A stretch of DNA of 64,000 nucleotides from Marinobacter psychrophilus (GTDB lineage Bacteria; Pseudomonadota; Gammaproteobacteria; Pseudomonadales; Oleiphilaceae), in NCBI RefSeq assembly GCF_001043175.1, contig NZ_CP011494.1, positions 2,914,001 to 2,978,000 of the forward strand, in the 5' to 3' direction. The position numbers and the translations under genes were made by a program. Position 1 is the first letter of the stretch; each line of letters starts with the position of its first letter. A model generated the notes under the pieces. That model did no database searches. It was not told the DNA's origin and saw nothing but the letters and a program-made list of their open reading frames with translations. Positions 62,396-64,000 of the stretch are shown piece by piece.

Positions 62396-63025
62396 TCAGC
62401 CCAAAGCCAGCCAAACACCCACCAGCATCATCAGACTGCCTGAAATTCGATTGGCCAGCCGGACTTTATCACCACTGCGCAGAGCCCGGCGCAAGGTACG
62501 GCCGCCATTGGCATACAGCAACAAGCACAAAAATTCCATGCTCAGAATAATCAGTATCAGGGCCGTAAGCTGCGGTACTATTGGCAATGAGCTATCTATA
62601 AACGGCGGCAGCAAAACCACCAGAAACGCCCAGCCTTTAGGGTTGGCAATGGCGGTTATAAAACCCTGCGTGGCCAACTGCCAGCGGGTGCTGCTCGGCA
62701 ATATCGCGCCTTCTTCCGGCATCGCCATTTTGCCGCGGGAACGCCATAGTTGTACGCCCAACCATATCAAATAGGCACCCCCCGCGACTTTGGCAACTTC
62801 AAACACGGTGGGATAACCCAGCATAAATGTAGCCACGCCTACAGCAGACGCGATGGCCACAATACCAACGCCCAGCAGTTCGCCGATCATCATCCACAGC
62901 GCCCTGCGCACACCCACAGTAATGCCCAGCGACAAAGCTAGGGTCATGCACATGCCGGGGGTGATAGACACCACAAAAAAGGTGGGCAGAAACACCGACA
63001 ACAACGCCAAATTCAAAACCGACAT
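62396..63025 (-). CDS. LysE family translocator
   Basis: Inner-membrane exporter of the LysE/RhtB group, 209 residues with six hydrophobic segments. Family segments: SITPGMCMTLALSLGITVGV (the SxTPGP-like signature with Met for Pro), GGAYLIWLGVQLWRSR and FITAIANPKGWAFLVVLLPP. Start ATG 63025 has AAGG six bases upstream. Likely exports an amino acid; substrate unknown. Confidence 0.9.
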   Translation of the reverse strand: MSVLNLALLSVFLPTFFVVSITPGMCMTLALSLGITVGVRRALWMMIGELLGVGIVAIASAVGVATFMLGYPTVFEVAKVAGGAYLIWLGVQLWRSRGKMAMPEEGAILPSSTRWQLATQGFITAIANPKGWAFLVVLLPPFIDSSLPIVPQLTALILIILSMEFLCLLLYANGGRTLRRALRSGDKVRLANRISGSLMMLVGVWLALG

Positions 63026-63081
63026 AACCATCCTTAAACGTTTGCAGCGACGCTGCACATAAATTTCCCGGCATAACGCCG

Positions 63082-63918
63082 CTACAGCAACACGCTGACA
63101 ATGCCCACACTGCTAACGATGAACAGCACAATGCCCAGCAGGCGGAAAAACACAGGCGTTTCAGCTTTCAAAATACGGTCGTGAAAGCGCAGCCCTATAA
63201 CGTGACCGATGGCAGCGCAGGGCAACAGCCACAGATGGTGAATCAGCTGCAGATCCAGCCCAACCCAGATAAACGCAGCCAGTTTGATCAGCACTAGAAT
63301 AAACCAGAGACCAAACAAGGTGTCGCGCAGCTTTTCCCGGGGCAGATGCTGCGCCGCTACCGCAATAATCAACGGTGCGCCGATCAGCGAGGTACCGCTG
63401 ATGTAACCACCGGCCATCAGCAAACCCACGTCCACCGCTTTGCTGTTGCTGCGAAAAGGCCGGTTGAGGATATAAGACACCGAATAAATCGCAACAATCA
63501 CAAATATGATGGAGCTAAGCACATTCGCTGGCAGCGTGAACAGCCCAAACACGCCAATCAGTTTGGGTACTATCATAATGCGGAGCATACGCCACAGGTA
63601 AGGCCAATCCACCGTGCTCTCTACCGTGCTTTCCCGCGCTGTTACAGCTGCATCCGGCCCAAAGCCGGTTAATGTCTGGCCGCTTTTATCGCCCTTATAG
63701 CTTTGATTGCGGCGGTTGTTCATCCAAATGGTGAGTGATGAAAACACCAACAGGTGAACGGCTATGATCGGCAAAAAAACCAGTGGGGCGTCTTTTACCA
63801 GCAGCAAAAACGGCAACGACAATACAGCCCCACCGAAGCCCAATCCGGAGCGTACAAAACCGCTCCAAATGAAGATTAGCGCAATCAAACCGTACTGAAT
63901 TAGAGAAAGATCTGACAT
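63082..63918 (-). CDS. TSUP family permease (TauE/SafE)
   Basis: 278-residue membrane protein with eight hydrophobic segments of the sulfite/sulfonate exporter TauE/SafE family. Family features: FVRSGLGFGGAVLSLPFLLL at the N-terminus and GGYISGTSLIGAPLIIAVAA in the second half. An extra hydrophilic loop (NRRNQSYKGDKSGQTLTGFG) lies between the second and third helices. Start ATG 63918 has AGGA five bases upstream. Substrate unknown. Confidence 0.88.
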   Translation of the reverse strand: MSDLSLIQYGLIALIFIWSGFVRSGLGFGGAVLSLPFLLLVKDAPLVFLPIIAVHLLVFSSLTIWMNNRRNQSYKGDKSGQTLTGFGPDAAVTARESTVESTVDWPYLWRMLRIMIVPKLIGVFGLFTLPANVLSSIIFVIVAIYSVSYILNRPFRSNSKAVDVGLLMAGGYISGTSLIGAPLIIAVAAQHLPREKLRDTLFGLWFILVLIKLAAFIWVGLDLQLIHHLWLLPCAAIGHVIGLRFHDRILKAETPVFFRLLGIVLFIVSSVGIVSVLL

Positions 63919-63969
63919 AACGTCCTGAGCGGTAGGAACAAATTCGTTCGAGTGTAACGGTTTTTCAAT

Positions 63970-63997
63970 AAAAAACACCGGGCAAAGCCCGGTGCAA
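63970..63997 (-). terminator. Rho-independent terminator of a gene beyond the right edge
   Basis: On the minus strand GCACCGGGC and GCCCGGTGT pair around TTT and are followed by TTTTTTATTG. It ends transcription entering from the right, before the TSUP gene, whose promoter must therefore lie close to 63920-63970. Confidence 0.85.
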
Positions 63998-64000
63998 CCT

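Noticed and set aside
1..64000. tRNA, rRNA, intact insertion sequences or prophage genes
   Set aside because: None recognised on either strand; no transposase or integrase motif was found in the translated frames.

Overview
The window looks like a chromosomal segment of a marine gammaproteobacterium, most probably Marinobacter or a close relative. This is inferred from gene content and protein style (ParE, SerA next to a D-2-hydroxyglutarate dehydrogenase, a TrpI-type regulator divergent from trpBA, an Mrp antiporter with fused A/B subunits, RlmJ, YbiT, a TIGR02647 protein) and not from any database search. No rRNA, tRNA, CRISPR array, prophage or intact insertion sequence was seen.

Layout. 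Positions 1-8.7 kb hold housekeeping genes: a cut-off cytochrome b561, parE, a quinone oxidoreductase, an adenine/guanine permease with apt, an FAH-family hydrolase, an ABC1 kinase and a zinc-less sirtuin. At 8.7-11.5 kb a D-2-hydroxyglutarate dehydrogenase diverges from serA. At 11.7-18.4 kb, on the minus strand, lies a complete light-driven proton pump cassette: proteorhodopsin, then crtE, crtI, crtB, crtY and blh, which together would make retinal from farnesyl diphosphate and load it on the opsin. The opsin carries the D/T/E residues of an outward proton pump and the Leu of green-absorbing forms. The cassette sits between serA and trpBA. One edge has tandem REP-like palindromes, the other a 37-codon fragment of a MOSC-domain gene; both look like scars of insertion or rearrangement.

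At 19-26.7 kb follow trpBA with divergent trpI, an OmpA-type lipoprotein, a lipase-like hydrolase, a GIY-YIG protein, a DMT exporter, a DUF4168 protein and rlmJ. At 27.2-32.1 kb is a four-gene operon behind a Fur-like site (imelysin lipoprotein, di-heme oxidoreductase, second imelysin, Tat-exported DUF1513 protein), probably for iron acquisition. At 32-38 kb are an MFS transporter, a chemoreceptor with its presumed sensor domain at the C-terminus, a very acidic lipoprotein and an acyl-CoA dehydrogenase.

At 38-43.9 kb the mrpA(B)CDEFG operon encodes a cation/proton antiporter; its leader contains a promoter, a possible 36-codon ORF and tandem repeats. At 44-49 kb are ppnP, an acyl-CoA ligase, dadA, yciH, a frameshifted DUF4136 lipoprotein gene and a YigZ-family gene. 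At 49-51.6 kb a CpxA/CpxR-like two-component system diverges from a Spy/CpxP-like periplasmic protein, with a GTAAA-N6-GTAAA box between them: an envelope-stress circuit. The remainder (51.7-64 kb) has a FemAB-like GNAT protein, dodecin, a second (zinc-type) sirtuin with DUF1415, ybiT, ppiC, a DUF2059 protein, a LysR regulator divergent from a small basic protein, a candidate 35-residue membrane protein, rarD, a TIGR02647 protein, an RsuA-type pseudouridine synthase, a lytic transglycosylase, a LysE exporter and a TSUP permease. Start sites were chosen by ribosome-binding site and family length, so several differ from the longest possible frame.
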